DNA from: Chitinophagaceae bacterium
Lineage (GTDB): Bacteria > Bacteroidota > Bacteroidia > Chitinophagales > Chitinophagaceae
NCBI GenBank assembly: GCA_947447825.1
Contig: CANFLL010000047.1
Span: forward strand, 1-33,214
Direction: 5' to 3'
DNA length: 33,214 nt
Shown here: positions 18,601-24,945 of the stretch, piece by piece
How positions within the stretch are numbered: position 1 is the stretch's first letter
Layout: every line of letters begins with the position of its first letter
The notes under the pieces: generated by a model
Databases searched by the model: none
What the model was told of the DNA's origin: nothing
The model's input: the letters and a program-made list of their open reading frames with translations, nothing else
Position numbers and translations under genes: made by a program

Positions 18601-21600
18601 TGTTGGTTGGACAATTGGAGGTACTACAACCGTAGCTGCAATTAATGGTACTGCAACTTTTACTGGTCTTGCTGCAACCGCATCTTCAGATGTTACTGGT
18701 GCTGCACTTTCATTTACATCTGGTTTATTTACTGGCACCACTTCAAATACATTTACAGTCGTTGGCCCTGCTGTTTATTATTGGGTTGGAGGAACAGCTT
18801 CTAGTAATTGGATTACTAGTGCAGTTTGGAGTAAAACCAGAGGGGGAACTGGTGCCATAGTCTCTAATCCACTTGCAACTGACACCTATATTTTTGATGG
18901 TACAAATATTGGTGCTGGGGCTACAGGTAGTGTTAATGTAACATTAGGAGCATCTATTAATGTAGGTCAGATACTGCTTCAAAATAGTCAAAAGGTAACG
19001 TTTACGCCTTCTACAACTGTTACTGTAAGCGTAAATGGAATGCCAAATGGAGCAGACTTTGTGGTCGGTACAGGCAGCAAATTTATTACTGCTGGTAGTG
19101 CTTCAACATTTGCTTTGGCTACAGGAGCAACTGGAAGTATTTCAGATTCTGTAACATTTGCCACTGGTTCTAATACCCCGATTACTGCGGCTGATAGTGC
19201 TGCATTAGTTTTTAACAGTGGTTCTGTGGTAACATTCAACTTGGGAAGTAGTTCTACTTACCCATTTGGACAAGGAAAAGATAGTTCAGTCATCTTTAAA
19301 AGTGGTTCTAAGCTTTTAAATAGTAAGGCTGGGGATCCTTTTGGAGGAACAGGTCATAGTGTAGTTATTTTCCAAACGGGAAGCTCTTATGAATTGGCTC
19401 ATTCTAATTCTGCTGCCTTAATATTTTCAGGTCGCACATTCTCTAACTTCATTTTTAGTTCTACATCTACAGCTTCTCCAGCTGCAGGTTCAGCAGGAAT
19501 AACTTTCGATAGTATTTTAGTTAGTGGCACAAAAAGCTTTACAATTGCTGAAACAGGTTCTTTGAATCATATAAGGGGGCATATTAAAATTGGATCTGCT
19601 GGTGGTTCTCTAATATTTGCCCCTGCTTCTGCATCTACTTTCACTTTAGATGGATTAATCAATCAAGTAATCGCAGATACTGGCACATTAACCATTGGGT
19701 CTAATCAAACTATTCAAGTCAATAACTCAAATGGTGTGACTATCGGATTGCCAGTAACTAGTTCTGGGTCTTTATCACTTTCTACTGGCAATGTTACTTT
19801 AGGCAATAATAACCTAACAGTTGCTTCTGTGTCTGGCGGAAGTTCATCTTCTTATATTGATGCTAGTGGCACAGGCAAATTCAGTATTGCTTCCGTTCCT
19901 ACTTCTGCTACCATTTTCCCCATTGGAACAGCTACTTATTACGCACCACTTAGCTTTTCTGGAGGCACTGCCAACAGAAAGGTTACTACTGGCGTTAAAG
20001 AAGCACTAACAAATGCACCTAGCATTCCTACCAATGTGGTAAACCTTGAATGGTCTATTTTGGCCAGTGCAGCTACATCTCCAACCGTAACATTCCAATA
20101 TAATGCAGCTAACAAAGCAAGTGCTTTCTCGGCTTCCACGCCTGTTTTAGGAACTTATGTTAGTTCCTATTCTGAATCTATCATGGGAGCTATTAGTGGC
20201 TCTGATCCATATTCTGTTTCTACCAGCACAACAATTGCCTTGCCAATCATTTCTGCTAGTTTATATGCTATTGGTAATCAGTATTCGTTTAATTGTGTTG
20301 CTGGAACTTATGTTGGGGCTAACAATGGTGATGCTAGTGTGTCATCAAACTGGTGTGGTGGAGTTCCTTCGGCTGCTAGTAACGTAATTATTTCTTCGAA
20401 TGCGCCACTACTTACCACCAATCTTTCAGTAAATAATCTAACGCTCAATGGAGGATTAAACCTAAATGGTAATTCTCTAACCATTAATGGTTCAATTTCC
20501 GGAACGGGTACTATTACTGGTTCTTCAACCTCTTCTGTAAACGTTTTAGGTTCTGGAGGTACTTTATATTTTAACCAAGGAACACCTAGCACAACAAACC
20601 TGCTTAATAATTTAACTATCAATACGGCAGGCACCGTTACATTGGGGAATGCATTAAACGTATTGGGAACCGTTACGCCAACTGCTGGCACACTTGCTTC
20701 TGCTGGCAACCTAACATTAATTTCCAATGCTAGTGGAACTGCAAGAGTCGATCAGGTTTTAGGAAGCATCACTGGTAATGTTTCTATTCAGCGTTACATC
20801 TCTTCAAAGTCTGCTCGTAGGTATAGTTTCATCGGTAGTCCTGTTGCTCAAAGTGTTCGTAGTGCTTGGCAAAACCAAATTTATATTACAGGATCTGGCA
20901 CTGGTGGTGCAATTTGTGGTTCAACAAGTGGTGATGGTGGCACAACAGATAAATATAATAGCAATGGATTCGATGTTTCGCAGGTAAATGCCGCAACGGT
21001 AATGAACTATACTGCATCAACAACTAATGGTAGTCATTATGTAGGAATTTCAAATACTGAAAGTACCAGTCTAACCCCTGGTGTTGGGTATGTGGTAAAC
21101 ATTCGTGGTAATAGAAATAGTCAAACTGTTTCTTGTTCTAATCAACTTGCTAATACTTCACCAACTGCCCCAGAGGAAGTTACCCTCAGTGCAACCGGAA
21201 CACTTACACAAGGCGATGTGTCGGTAACATTGAATGATCCTTTTGTACATAAATTTACTTTGCTAGCTAATCCATATCCTAGTCAGATAAGTTTTTCTGC
21301 TTTTCAATCCGCTAATAGTGGTACAATAAGTAATAAAATGTGGACTTACAGCCCTTTTGGTTCTGGCAATTACACCACCTACTCTAATGGTGCAATAGTT
21401 AATGCCGCCACTAACTATGACAATATTAATGGAAACTATCTTGCAGTGGGTCAGGCATTTTTTGTGGAAGGAATCACTGCTGGTAGTGTTGCTTTCCATG
21501 AAAATCAAAAGGTAAGTGGACTCATACCTAACACACAATATTTTGGAACAAACAATATTAAAACAATCAGGGTGGCATTTAATAATGCGGCAGGTTCTCG

Positions 21601-22522
21601 TTTAGATGAAATTATTGTTAGATACAATAATAGAGGTTCTAAAGACTATGTCTCCGCCTGGGATGCTAATTCATTAAGTATTGTGGGGCAAAGTTTGGTT
21701 TCTCTTAAAGGAACAAATCGTTTAGCTATTGCCACTCATCCAGATGATGCAACTGTTGACACAACCCAGCTTGCAGTGGTAAATAAGGCTGGAAGCTATT
21801 CTTTATCCTTCAATCAATTAGAAACTATCGACTCTGCTCAATCAATTATCTTGATAGATAAATTTTTAGGAACACAAACAAATGTTCGTAAAAACTCAGT
21901 CTATCCTTTTAATATCACTTCCGATACTGCTAGTAGGGGCATTAACAGGTTTAAGATTGTGTTGAGTGCTGCAGCGCCGCTTGCTGTGAGCTTTACAAAC
22001 ATTGAAGCTTCAAAAACGGGCAAGGATGTTTCTGTGAAATGGCAGTTGGCTGATGAGAAAAATATTGTCACTTACACAGTAGAAAGAAGCACGGATGCAA
22101 TCAATTTTGAAGCTTTTTCTACTGCTAAAGCAATAAGTGTTTTTGCGTATACTACAATAGATGCTTCAGTTCCAAATGGTGTTTCTACTGTTTATTACCG
22201 TGTGAAAGCTGTTGACAATATGGGCAAGGCCAATTATTCAAAAATAGTCTCCGTAAAGGTTTCAACCAGTAACGCACAAGTGTTGGTTTATCCTAATCCA
22301 GTTCAAAACAAGTTGAATGTTTCGCTTAATAATGCGTCTGCTGGTGTTTATGGACTAAGGGTTTCTACTACTTCTGGGGTTCTGGTATTTAGTAAAAACA
22401 ATGTTTCTTTAAGTGCAAGCAATGCAAGTTTCAACGTAAGCAATTTGGCTTCTGGTGCATACATCCTTGAAGCGACAGACAAAAGTGGAAGTAAATTAAT
22501 TAGCAAGTTTATTAAGCAATAA
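12641..22522 (+). CDS. Giant multidomain adhesin with T9SS type A sorting domain
   Basis: A 3293-residue protein. The first ATG gives a long N-region; Met30 (12728) directly precedes the hydrophobic core of the signal peptide, which ends near S-Q at residues 54-55, and may be the true start. Domains: three Ig-like repeats of exactly 106 residues (each 318 nt, starting ~13556, 13874 and 14192; ~304-622) with PTYQWQYATSAGGTY and paired Cys; three to four bacterial Ig/invasin-like repeats (~723-1130) with NYTKAE-x-VTFTASASGL; then long Thr/Ser/Gly-rich segments likely to be beta-helical, with W-T-x-x-x-x-W starts near residues 1139, 2045 and 2553; a FN3-like domain (~3118-3208); and a C-terminal tail (~3214-3293) with VYPNPVQNKL and GAYILEATD, the signature of T9SS cargo. 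It should be exported by the Por system and held on the cell surface or released. It has its own promoter region and a terminator at 22546-22579. Confidence 0.95.
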   Translation: MKKRFLYSTGVIPCFIVKHVSSKRISIPKMFPMLVIKSVFFLITFIFYSNNLISQSLYQIYTTPFQASATAPSWGGTATGTVSSAAFFSAALSGWSGTYTNTYFSTSSSTGSGTITFSSALPLVSNGTDKGTVVVNFGHTSAGKGFTLYLNGSPLTSYTATALKTGYVVTYTIPIAQANITSLQCKGSSTSGLYCFSVSVNTYTTCTTPTLSGASQSSTVCSGTSATINMTGLVASSNANAIDYTINGVAQTQITGVASDASGNASFTSVSLSSSNNGQTLQITKITNGSCNTSFTKNVTLSVNTPISIGTNPSATSVCAGSSTTMGVSSVSGTSPTYQWQYATSAGGTYANVTNGTPIGTSYTNTTTATLGIATSGSTPAGSNYFYQCVVAGTSPCGNVTSGNAALTVNAPIAIGINPSATIVCAGSSTSMSVSSVTGTSPTYQWQYATSAGGTYANVVNGTPSGVTYSNATTATLGISTANSTPSGSSYFYQCVVSGTSPCGSVTSGNAALTVNAPIVIGSNPTASSVNINGASTTFSVSSVTGTSPTYQWKHATTAGGVYTNVVNGTPTGVTYSGANTATLSLSASGTASTGTNDYYQCDVAGSSPCGSVSSGNAALTINAASGQTPPSLSATANQSVDNDYIITYSDDIAWDAAVTGITIDGGSVLSGTTYFSTPSAGIITLHTSTIPALQIPGSHTIVIIASTYLNATLNSASNVSGVPVRLSISSIVSTQVAGTSFGVTLNSLDQFGNPANVSSNTNVTLATSGSGVLSSNSGIINTGNSSVTLAGVNYTKAEAVTFTASASGLTTSSASNTVTFSAATAMQLSIATIASAQTVGTPFSVIITAQDIYGNTANSSAAVTFASSGSGILSGNSGSLSSGVLTLTSVSYTKAETVTFSASASGLTSAVSNSVTFSTGTPTKLAISSISSSQNAGTIFSVTVSAQDAYGNIANSSANVTLASSGSGILSGNTGTLSSGTLTLTNVNYTKAEVVTFTASASGLTNSDASNSVTFNAGLASQVVITTVPTAPATNGGNLVTQPIVKIEDANGNVVTGSTANVTVSILGTNALINGTTTVSASAGIATFSGVSIATSNGTTQSATLTFSSLGLTSATSGSITIPAYATSAASFFRSNGTGGGTWTTANTWQSSPDNINWFTATTAPTSTALAIDVRSGDVVGIASAVTIGIVTTNIVSATVEGELDINTAGTLTIANGSSLTVTGTLNNTLTTTSITTTGTLAFGSNGIFQLSGNGGTIPAATWASTSTIKITGITTGANALTVTAPTSGNYGSLWVDIPGYTAATTFKFFKNFPSTVTLAGDLTLGRTGGRILQLPTGTNGNTVNVLGNVNVYAGDWIINNFTTVAWTINGNLNIDATYSFGTSTGYSNPTFEVNTSGSTSTTVNLKGNLNMTTGVNAGTGVTQSAVLFSSGSNTQSFNFNGSNNQSINVVGVGTFTGATNITVANTGTAPNNIVTLNGNFTVGGTLTLTSGTFAVGSNTLSLNGPSIVNPANLVLTSSSSLSFGGSSVSVIIPSNVTSLTNLTIANNTGVTSSSNITVSGTMSVTGVFIPAPGNIIGGGTLSGTGTVKVTKATGSGDFLGQYTLNTLTLSALTVEFAGASAQGVNANTFGSLKINNSNGVTAAGAITVNGTLTLSSGLLTTTTSNLLTLGSGATVSGGSSTSFVNGPMQNTISVATSTPKVFPIGKLISSTNYYSPITLTVTQLAASATTYQAEAFFGGSMPSYTLPTTLSVVSANRYYTLSSSANNISTAAITLNYDANDATGSGLSLVTAANIRIAGSSGWIDLGGNGSATASGSITSTNSFTSLGDFVIANALVLGTPPSLTAAASPNNTLDGNINIQFTDDGTWGSKINTVKLGTTSLVLGTDYSLSIVANPGTSTLSLIPGSAITTPFTTQTITVSATSYNDATVSQTITVGVPAKLIVKTQPVSSTFYAGAFTTQPAVYIQDQYGNATTSTASVTVAPSVGWTIGGTTTVAAINGTATFTGLAATASSDVTGAALSFTSGLFTGTTSNTFTVVGPAVYYWVGGTASSNWITSAVWSKTRGGTGAIVSNPLATDTYIFDGTNIGAGATGSVNVTLGASINVGQILLQNSQKVTFTPSTTVTVSVNGMPNGADFVVGTGSKFITAGSASTFALATGATGSISDSVTFATGSNTPITAADSAALVFNSGSVVTFNLGSSSTYPFGQGKDSSVIFKSGSKLLNSKAGDPFGGTGHSVVIFQTGSSYELAHSNSAALIFSGRTFSNFIFSSTSTASPAAGSAGITFDSILVSGTKSFTIAETGSLNHIRGHIKIGSAGGSLIFAPASASTFTLDGLINQVIADTGTLTIGSNQTIQVNNSNGVTIGLPVTSSGSLSLSTGNVTLGNNNLTVASVSGGSSSSYIDASGTGKFSIASVPTSATIFPIGTATYYAPLSFSGGTANRKVTTGVKEALTNAPSIPTNVVNLEWSILASAATSPTVTFQYNAANKASAFSASTPVLGTYVSSYSESIMGAISGSDPYSVSTSTTIALPIISASLYAIGNQYSFNCVAGTYVGANNGDASVSSNWCGGVPSAASNVIISSNAPLLTTNLSVNNLTLNGGLNLNGNSLTINGSISGTGTITGSSTSSVNVLGSGGTLYFNQGTPSTTNLLNNLTINTAGTVTLGNALNVLGTVTPTAGTLASAGNLTLISNASGTARVDQVLGSITGNVSIQRYISSKSARRYSFIGSPVAQSVRSAWQNQIYITGSGTGGAICGSTSGDGGTTDKYNSNGFDVSQVNAATVMNYTASTTNGSHYVGISNTESTSLTPGVGYVVNIRGNRNSQTVSCSNQLANTSPTAPEEVTLSATGTLTQGDVSVTLNDPFVHKFTLLANPYPSQISFSAFQSANSGTISNKMWTYSPFGSGNYTTYSNGAIVNAATNYDNINGNYLAVGQAFFVEGITAGSVAFHENQKVSGLIPNTQYFGTNNIKTIRVAFNNAAGSRLDEIIVRYNNRGSKDYVSAWDANSLSIVGQSLVSLKGTNRLAIATHPDDATVDTTQLAVVNKAGSYSLSFNQLETIDSAQSIILIDKFLGTQTNVRKNSVYPFNITSDTASRGINRFKIVLSAAAPLAVSFTNIEASKTGKDVSVKWQLADEKNIVTYTVERSTDAINFEAFSTAKAISVFAYTTIDASVPNGVSTVYYRVKAVDNMGKANYSKIVSVKVSTSNAQVLVYPNPVQNKLNVSLNNASAGVYGLRVSTTSGVLVFSKNNVSLSASNASFNVSNLASGAYILEATDKSGSKLISKFIKQ
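13556..14512 (+). repeat. Three in-frame 318-bp repeats encoding Ig-like domains
   Basis: The codon for Pro in NTPI/NAPI recurs at 13556, 13874 and 14192, so the period is exactly 318 nt. Copies 1 and 2 both keep YQWQYATSAGGTYANV and the VCAGSST opening. Copy 3 has lost that opening Cys (it reads SSVNINGASTT) and has YQWKHATTAGGVY. Copy similarity at the DNA level points to recent duplication. Confidence 0.85.
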
Positions 22523-22545
22523 GTTTTTTGGTGTGAAAGATGAAT

Positions 22546-22579
22546 GGGTCACCTGTGCAAATGGGTGGCTCTTTTTTTT
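22546..22579 (+). terminator. Intrinsic terminator of the adhesin gene
   Basis: GGGTCACC (22546-22553) pairs with GGTGGCTC (22564-22571), including two G-U pairs, around a 10-nt loop. Eight T residues follow directly. It starts 24 nt after the adhesin stop codon. Confidence 0.85.
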
Positions 22580-22757
22580 GTCAAGTAAAGAAGATAGGTC
22601 GAAATTATCCAGTTGATTACAACCATTTTATCGAATTTATTTTGTTTTTCTTATTCTATAAAACATAGTAAAACCTTTGCCTATAATAGATAATACCTTT
22701 TTTAGGAAACGAGTTTTGTTTTATTAAAGAAGAGTTTTCAATAAATAATTACCCCAT

Positions 22758-22944
22758 TTTTCCTGTACAGTAATGATCTATTACTGTACAGGAAAATCAT
22801 TTTACTCTACAGTAAAAACATTTTCCTGGTAAGTAATGCTCCAATACTGTACAGTAAAATCATTTTACTGTACAGTAAAACGTTTTTCCTCTAGAGTAAA
22901 ATCATTTTACTCACCAATTTATCAATTTTCCTTACCAGTAAAAT
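22758..22944. repeat. 21-bp palindromic tandem array 2
   Basis: Nine units are centred on an 8-bp core that starts at 22763, 22784, 22805, 22826, 22847, 22868, 22889, 22910 and 22931, always 21 bp apart. The best unit (22863-22880) is the 18-bp perfect palindrome TTTTACTGTACAGTAAAA. Cores read CTGTACAG in units 1, 2, 5 and 6, CTCTACAG in 3, CTGGTAAG in 4, CTCTAGAG in 7, CTCACCAA in 8 and CTTACCAG in 9. Unit 7 differs from the consensus at two positions that stay paired. Units 1 and 2 also form a large inverted repeat: 17-bp perfect arms (22758-22774 and 22780-22796) around GATCT. Confidence 0.93.
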
Positions 22945-23057
22945 TTAGATATTTCAGAGTGATTTCTATTTTTAACCTCAATTGAAAACTTAGTTTAGTG
23001 TGGATAAAGAGGTTTTCAAAAGTTAATACAGCATAATAAGGACTTGAAATAAGTGGC

Positions 23058-23675
23058 CTAAACGTTTTTAAATTTATTATTGAACACCCTTGGTTTAAAG
23101 TATCCTTTTATGCAATTTGGATTTCTTATGCAAATTTGAATGTGATTTTTTTCTCTAAATCCAGCATTTGGGTAAATTTCCTCACCTTCCCAAAATACAC
23201 CTCTTATTGAATCGAATGGTATTAGGTTGTTTATTTCTATAATTCTGTGCATTGATTCAATAACAGCACAATCCAATTCTCTCAAAATAAAGTCTCCGCT
23301 ATGATTAAGAGGCTTGTTCTCAGGTAATTTTTTTCCGATTCCGTCCATGCTGGTTGAAAGTAAACTATACGAATCTTTCAAAAATACTAGGTTTTGATAG
23401 TCTAATAAGTCTAAGCAGTGACCCAAATTTATTACAGCACCAATAACAGAAGGATTTTTTATAGGTTCTTTTTTTATGTTTGGGGATTTGTGTAGTTCAT
23501 TCGCAAATTCTAATGCTCTTGAAGGACTATTTTCCCAGAAGTAGATACCATTCCCCAACCAGTCATATTTGTTTTTGCTTTGTTCTAATGTCTTTTTCCC
23601 TAACAATATTTCATCAACTAAGCTTTCGTCACATCCATGAAAAGCTAAAATTATGCTTGATCTTGTGGTGTACAT
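23058..23675 (-). CDS. Putative ADP-ribosyltransferase-like toxin of a two-gene module
   Basis: A 205-residue soluble protein from ATG at 23675, with no signal or membrane segment. Near the N-terminus it has AFHGCDES (H13) and, 30 residues later, DWLGNGIYFWEN (Y45). Those resemble the His and Tyr of the H-Y-E fold of PARP/diphtheria-type ADP-ribosyltransferases. A candidate third residue is E175 in GFREKNHIQICIRNP, in a strongly conserved-looking C-terminal part. GAVINLGHCLDLLD and LRELDCAVI are further recognisable blocks. From memory this combination recurs in many phyla behind a small partner gene; I cannot confirm a named family. The start lies inside the upstream gene (25-nt overlap), so translation is coupled. 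Activity as a toxin is inference from fold signature and context. Confidence 0.65.
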   Translation of the reverse strand: MYTTRSSIILAFHGCDESLVDEILLGKKTLEQSKNKYDWLGNGIYFWENSPSRALEFANELHKSPNIKKEPIKNPSVIGAVINLGHCLDLLDYQNLVFLKDSYSLLSTSMDGIGKKLPENKPLNHSGDFILRELDCAVIESMHRIIEINNLIPFDSIRGVFWEGEEIYPNAGFREKNHIQICIRNPNCIKGYFKPRVFNNKFKNV

Positions 23676-23872
23676 AAGTTTTTGTATGGCTTTTTTAACT
23701 TCCCAGATTTGTTTATGATGCCAACACTTACTAAGAATCTTTTAGACTCAACTTTATCGTTAGTTACTTTTTGAGTGTATCGCTTAATAGATTCTGAGAA
23801 TCGTTTTATTTCTTTATCTGACATTTTAATATGTTTAATTAGTTTGGACAAGTACTTAATTATACTTTCCAT
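23651..23872 (-). CDS. Small partner protein, putative antitoxin
   Basis: A 73-residue basic protein. The ATG at 23872 is preferred over a TTG three codons upstream. The N-terminal half is helical and charged (MSDKEIKRFSESIKRY). The C-terminal half has KVESKRFLVSVGIINKSGKL, close to a pattern I remember from small proteins that precede toxin-like genes: residues leading into F-L-x-x-x-G-I, then x-x-x-G-K-L and K-P-Y. The last 25 nt overlap the start of the ART-like gene, in the same direction and a different frame, which is typical of antitoxin-toxin pairs. No DNA-binding motif is obvious. Confidence 0.6.
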   Translation of the reverse strand: MESIIKYLSKLIKHIKMSDKEIKRFSESIKRYTQKVTNDKVESKRFLVSVGIINKSGKLKKPYKNLCTPQDQA

Positions 23873-24087
23873 TCTTGGCAAACCTATTCTAAAAATTAGA
23901 ATTATTTCAAACTATAAAATGATTATTCTATTTCGTTTGTTTTACATGAAAAAAAATGCCGGTGAAACCATCTACTTCATCCCCAAAAAATTTATTTTCC
24001 ACACCTACAGGTGCTGCCTTTTTAGAAGTTTTTGTTTTTTTAGGTTATTTTTTTATTAACAACCCTAGAACATATATTCGGCACGGC

Positions 24088-24095
24088 TATCTTCG
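24088..24095 (+). promoter_or_regulatory. Possible -7 promoter element of the LolA-like gene
   Basis: TATCTTCG differs in one position from the Bacteroidota -7 consensus TAnnTTTG and lies 64 nt before the ATG. No clear -33 TTTG was found at the usual spacing, so this is a weak call. Confidence 0.3.
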
Positions 24096-24159
24096 TTAAA
24101 GAGGGGATTTACTTTAAATAGAGAATACATTTTTACAATAATTTACTAAACTACAAACC

Positions 24160-24879
24160 ATGAATTTTAAAAAAGCGATTCCTTTTGTTCTTTGTGCTAT
24201 GATACAATTTGGCTTATTAGTAACTGCAAATGCCCAAGATGATGCAACAGGTGATAGTGCAAGCATCGTTGTTGAGAACGCTTTAGTGGCAATGGGTGGA
24301 AGGGAATATCTGTCCACTATTAGAACCCTTTACACTGATATGAGTTTGCAAACTGAAGGCAAAGCAATTCATTGGATTAAAAAAGAAATGTTGCCCAATA
24401 AATGCGTTTTTAAAGTGGTTAACAATGATAATGTAGTTTTTAGCCAATGCTTTAATGGGAGTAAAGGGTTTGAATTGTTAAACTCTAATAAATTTGAACA
24501 GGAAGCCGAGGAATTGAAAGATAAAAAGAAACAAAAGAACATTTTTCCAGAATTTGATTACCTTAATTCAGCACTTTGGAAAGTGGAAATGGCAGGACAG
24601 CAAAAAATTAATGGAGAGGATTGTTACCGAATTAAGGTTGTTTCGCATTATGGAAACATCAAATACTTGTCTTATAGTAAAAAGAAGTTTTATAAACTAG
24701 CCGAAGAGATTCCTTTAAACGCAGTTCAAGAAAAATATAAGACTACTATTTATGGTGGATATAAAAAGTATGGCAAATTAGTTTATTATTCCACCATGCA
24801 AACAGATAATACCTCGGTTGCTAAGATGGAAAAATTATTAACTAATCAAGAGGTTTCAAATGCAGACTTTAGAGATTAG
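24160..24879 (+). CDS. Periplasmic LolA-like protein, outer-membrane lipoprotein-sorting fold
   Basis: A 239-residue protein with a signal peptide ending near A-N-A-Q (residues ~24-26). The mature part opens with VVENALVAMGGREYLSTIRT, the usual start of Bacteroidota LolA-like proteins. It continues with beta-strand-rich sequence, including WIKKEMLPNKCVFKV, CFNGSKGFE and NGEDCYRIKVVSHYGNIKYL, then a closing stretch typical of an incomplete beta-barrel that binds a lipid. LolA itself carries lipoproteins to the outer membrane; many relatives have unknown cargo. It is convergent with the DUF5686 gene, and both share the 18-bp stem at 24886-24931. Confidence 0.7.
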   Translation: MNFKKAIPFVLCAMIQFGLLVTANAQDDATGDSASIVVENALVAMGGREYLSTIRTLYTDMSLQTEGKAIHWIKKEMLPNKCVFKVVNNDNVVFSQCFNGSKGFELLNSNKFEQEAEELKDKKKQKNIFPEFDYLNSALWKVEMAGQQKINGEDCYRIKVVSHYGNIKYLSYSKKKFYKLAEEIPLNAVQEKYKTTIYGGYKKYGKLVYYSTMQTDNTSVAKMEKLLTNQEVSNADFRD

Positions 24880-24885
24880 AACCTT

Positions 24886-24931
24886 GTTTTATTTCTGCAC
24901 TATATGGTATGAAATAGTGCAGAAATAAAAC
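24886..24931. terminator. Bidirectional terminator, 18-bp perfect stem
   Basis: GTTTTATTTCTGCACTAT (24886-24903) and its exact complement (24914-24931) flank a 10-nt loop. The arms begin and end with T- and A-rich ends, so it can stop transcription from both convergent genes. It starts 7 nt after the plus-strand stop codon and lies 15 nt beyond the minus-strand stop. Confidence 0.85.
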
Positions 24932-24945
24932 CTTTGAAACATTTT

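Larger units (their letters stand above)
22523..23057. other. Convergent intergenic region with terminator and 21-bp array
   Basis: Holds the adhesin terminator (22546-22579) and the repeat array at 22758-22944, between the ends of the adhesin and the toxin-like gene. The remaining AT-rich sequence shows nothing I recognise. Confidence 0.6.
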
